Shown here: positions 12,924 to 13,920 of the stretch, in pieces
How the letters are laid out: the number at the start of each line of letters is the position of its first letter
How positions within the stretch are numbered: position 1 is the first letter of the stretch
Source: JAAAOH01 sp046540795
GTDB lineage: Bacteria; Spirochaetota; Spirochaetia; DSM-27196; PWMO01
Assembly: GCA_046540795.1 (NCBI GenBank)
Contig: JBKHEN010000066.1
Location: 1-13,920 of the forward strand
DNA length: 13,920 nucleotides
Direction: 5' to 3'
Program-made: the position numbers and the translations under genes
The notes under the pieces: model-generated
The model's input: the letters and a program-made list of their open reading frames with translations, nothing else
Told to the model about the DNA's origin: nothing
Databases searched by the model: none

Positions 12924-13920
12924 ATGGCGCGGTTCACACATGACGTTATCGTTATCGGCGGCGGAGCCGGAGGGCTCGTTACTTCGGTAGGCTGTGCGCA
13001 GCTCGGGCTCAAAACGGTGATCGTAGAGCAAGCACGGCTCGGCGGTGACTGCCTCTATCACGGCTGTGTTCCGAGTAAGACCCTGCTGCGGACCGCCTTA
13101 GTCTATAAGCAGGCCGGCGAGCTCGAGCGCTTCGGTTTGCCACGGGTGACCCGGCCGCCGGTGCGAATGGAAGCGGTGAACCGACGGGTGAAAAGCGTGA
13201 TCGAAGAAATCGCGCAGCACGACACCCCCGAACGCTTCGAGAAGCTGGGTGCCGAGGTGCTGTTCGGCCGGCCGCGCTTTCTCTCTCCTCACGAGATCTC
13301 CGTCGACGGTCGAACGATCTCGGCGCGATCGATTGTCATCGCAACCGGTAGTTCCCCCCGAACCCTTCCGGTTCCCGGGCTCGAGGACGCGGGCTATGTT
13401 ACAAACCGCGAGGCCTTCGACCTGGAGTCGCTGCCCCGGCGTCTCGTCGTTATCGGGGCGGGGCCCGTCGGGACGGAAATGGCCCACGCCTTTGCCCGAC
13501 TCGGCAGCGAGGTTACCGTTCTCGACGTTGCGCCGCACATATTGCCCCGGGAGGATGAGGATATGGCCCAGGTTGTGCGGGAGCGCATGGAACAAGACGG
13601 TGTCACGTTCAAGCTTGGGGTGAAAATAACCCGGGTCGAATTGACGCAGGAAGGCTCGCGGCGGGTGCACTTCGAGAAGGACGGCACGCCGGTAACGGTG
13701 GGGGCCGACCGGATTCTCCTGGCCGCCGGACGCACCGGCAATACGGAAGGGCTCGACTTGCCGCAGGCCGGTGTCAGAGAAGAAAACGGCTTCGTCCTCA
13801 CGGATTCCAGGCTTCGCACGAGCAACAGGAGCATTCTGGCGGTGGGAGACGTCAACGGCCGATACCTGTTCAACCCACGGGTGCGGAAGATTCTCCGCCT
13901 CTTGTATCGGTATCGCGGGG
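12924..13920 (+). CDS. Pyridine nucleotide-disulfide oxidoreductase, partial at window end
   Basis: An FAD-dependent class I oxidoreductase (dihydrolipoamide dehydrogenase/mercuric reductase superfamily), with 332 residues in the window. Motifs are the FAD-binding VIVIGGGAGGLVTS (8-21), the redox disulfide GGDCLYHGCVPSKTLLR (40-56) with Cys43 and Cys48, IATGSSPRTLPVPG (139-152), the NAD(P)-binding VVIGAGPVGTEMA (175-187), LLAAGRTGN (265-273), and the second FAD motif ILAVGDVNGRYLF (304-316). ATG at 12924 is preceded by GGGGG, and the fold begins at once. After residue 316 the usual Thr-His-x-Ala start of the dimerisation domain is missing in this frame; a Thr-His pair occurs one base out of frame at 13873-13878. 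The gene may therefore carry a frameshift there or have an unusual C-terminus; the rest is outside the window. The substrate cannot be told, and no lipoamide-complex genes are nearby. Confidence 0.88.
   Translation, partial: MARFTHDVIVIGGGAGGLVTSVGCAQLGLKTVIVEQARLGGDCLYHGCVPSKTLLRTALVYKQAGELERFGLPRVTRPPVRMEAVNRRVKSVIEEIAQHDTPERFEKLGAEVLFGRPRFLSPHEISVDGRTISARSIVIATGSSPRTLPVPGLEDAGYVTNREAFDLESLPRRLVVIGAGPVGTEMAHAFARLGSEVTVLDVAPHILPREDEDMAQVVRERMEQDGVTFKLGVKITRVELTQEGSRRVHFEKDGTPVTVGADRILLAAGRTGNTEGLDLPQAGVREENGFVLTDSRLRTSNRSILAVGDVNGRYLFNPRVRKILRLLYRYRG

Noticed and set aside
13098..13670. Minus-strand open frame opposite the oxidoreductase
   Set aside because: The plus strand is open from 12924 to the window end with all FAD and NAD(P) motifs; the antisense product has no motif.
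1..13920. Mobile elements, CRISPR arrays, tRNA or rRNA genes, or a new defence island
   Set aside because: No transposase, terminal repeats, regularly spaced repeats or tRNA-like folds were seen by eye; the genes are housekeeping or general enzymes.

Overview
The window is a GC-rich (roughly 60-65%), densely coding bacterial segment. It most likely comes from a GC-rich, probably free-living member of the Spirochaetes. The reasons are the order of a complete mevalonate-pathway operon (HMG-CoA synthase, type 2 isopentenyl-diphosphate isomerase, HMG-CoA reductase, diphosphomevalonate decarboxylase, phosphomevalonate kinase, mevalonate kinase), the adjacent mnmA gene, and the sequence style of the phosphomevalonate kinase and MnmA. 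All of these match, from memory, the Borrelia burgdorferi BB0682-BB0688 neighbourhood. The taxon is inferred; there is no rRNA or other phylogenetic marker here.

Layout. (1) 58-6744, minus strand: six mevalonate-pathway genes that all overlap their neighbours by 4-20 bases, so they almost certainly form one translationally coupled operon. Together they convert acetoacetyl-CoA plus acetyl-CoA to IPP and DMAPP; only the thiolase that makes acetoacetyl-CoA is absent. (2) 6745-6899: a short AT-rich divergent control region with two overlapping, face-to-face promoter candidates and a tandem ATCACAC repeat. (3) 6900-7982, plus strand: mnmA (tRNA 2-thiouridylase). (4) 8145-11158, plus strand: a coupled cassette of a Mesh1-like small alarmone hydrolase, a DusA-type tRNA-dihydrouridine synthase, a class I SAM methyltransferase and an alpha/beta-hydrolase with Cys at the nucleophile position. 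(5) 11153-12802, minus strand: a MutS-family ATPase that is not canonical mismatch-repair MutS, converging on the hydrolase with a 6-base overlap. (6) 12803-12923: a divergent intergenic region with a perfect 7-1-7 palindrome and a promoter candidate. (7) 12924-13920, plus strand: an FAD/NAD(P) disulfide oxidoreductase cut by the window edge.

How the genes work together. The mevalonate operon supplies isoprenoid precursors. The plus-strand genes centre on tRNA modification (MnmA, DusA) and stringent-response signalling (alarmone hydrolase), with two less specific enzymes. I found no mobile element, CRISPR array, RNA gene or clear new defence-type system. The most interesting points are the conserved spirochaetal synteny, an odd low-complexity insert in the phosphomevalonate kinase, the alarmone hydrolase-dusA coupling, the Cys-nucleophile hydrolase, and the palindrome where a ribosome binding site would be expected upstream of the MutS-like gene.
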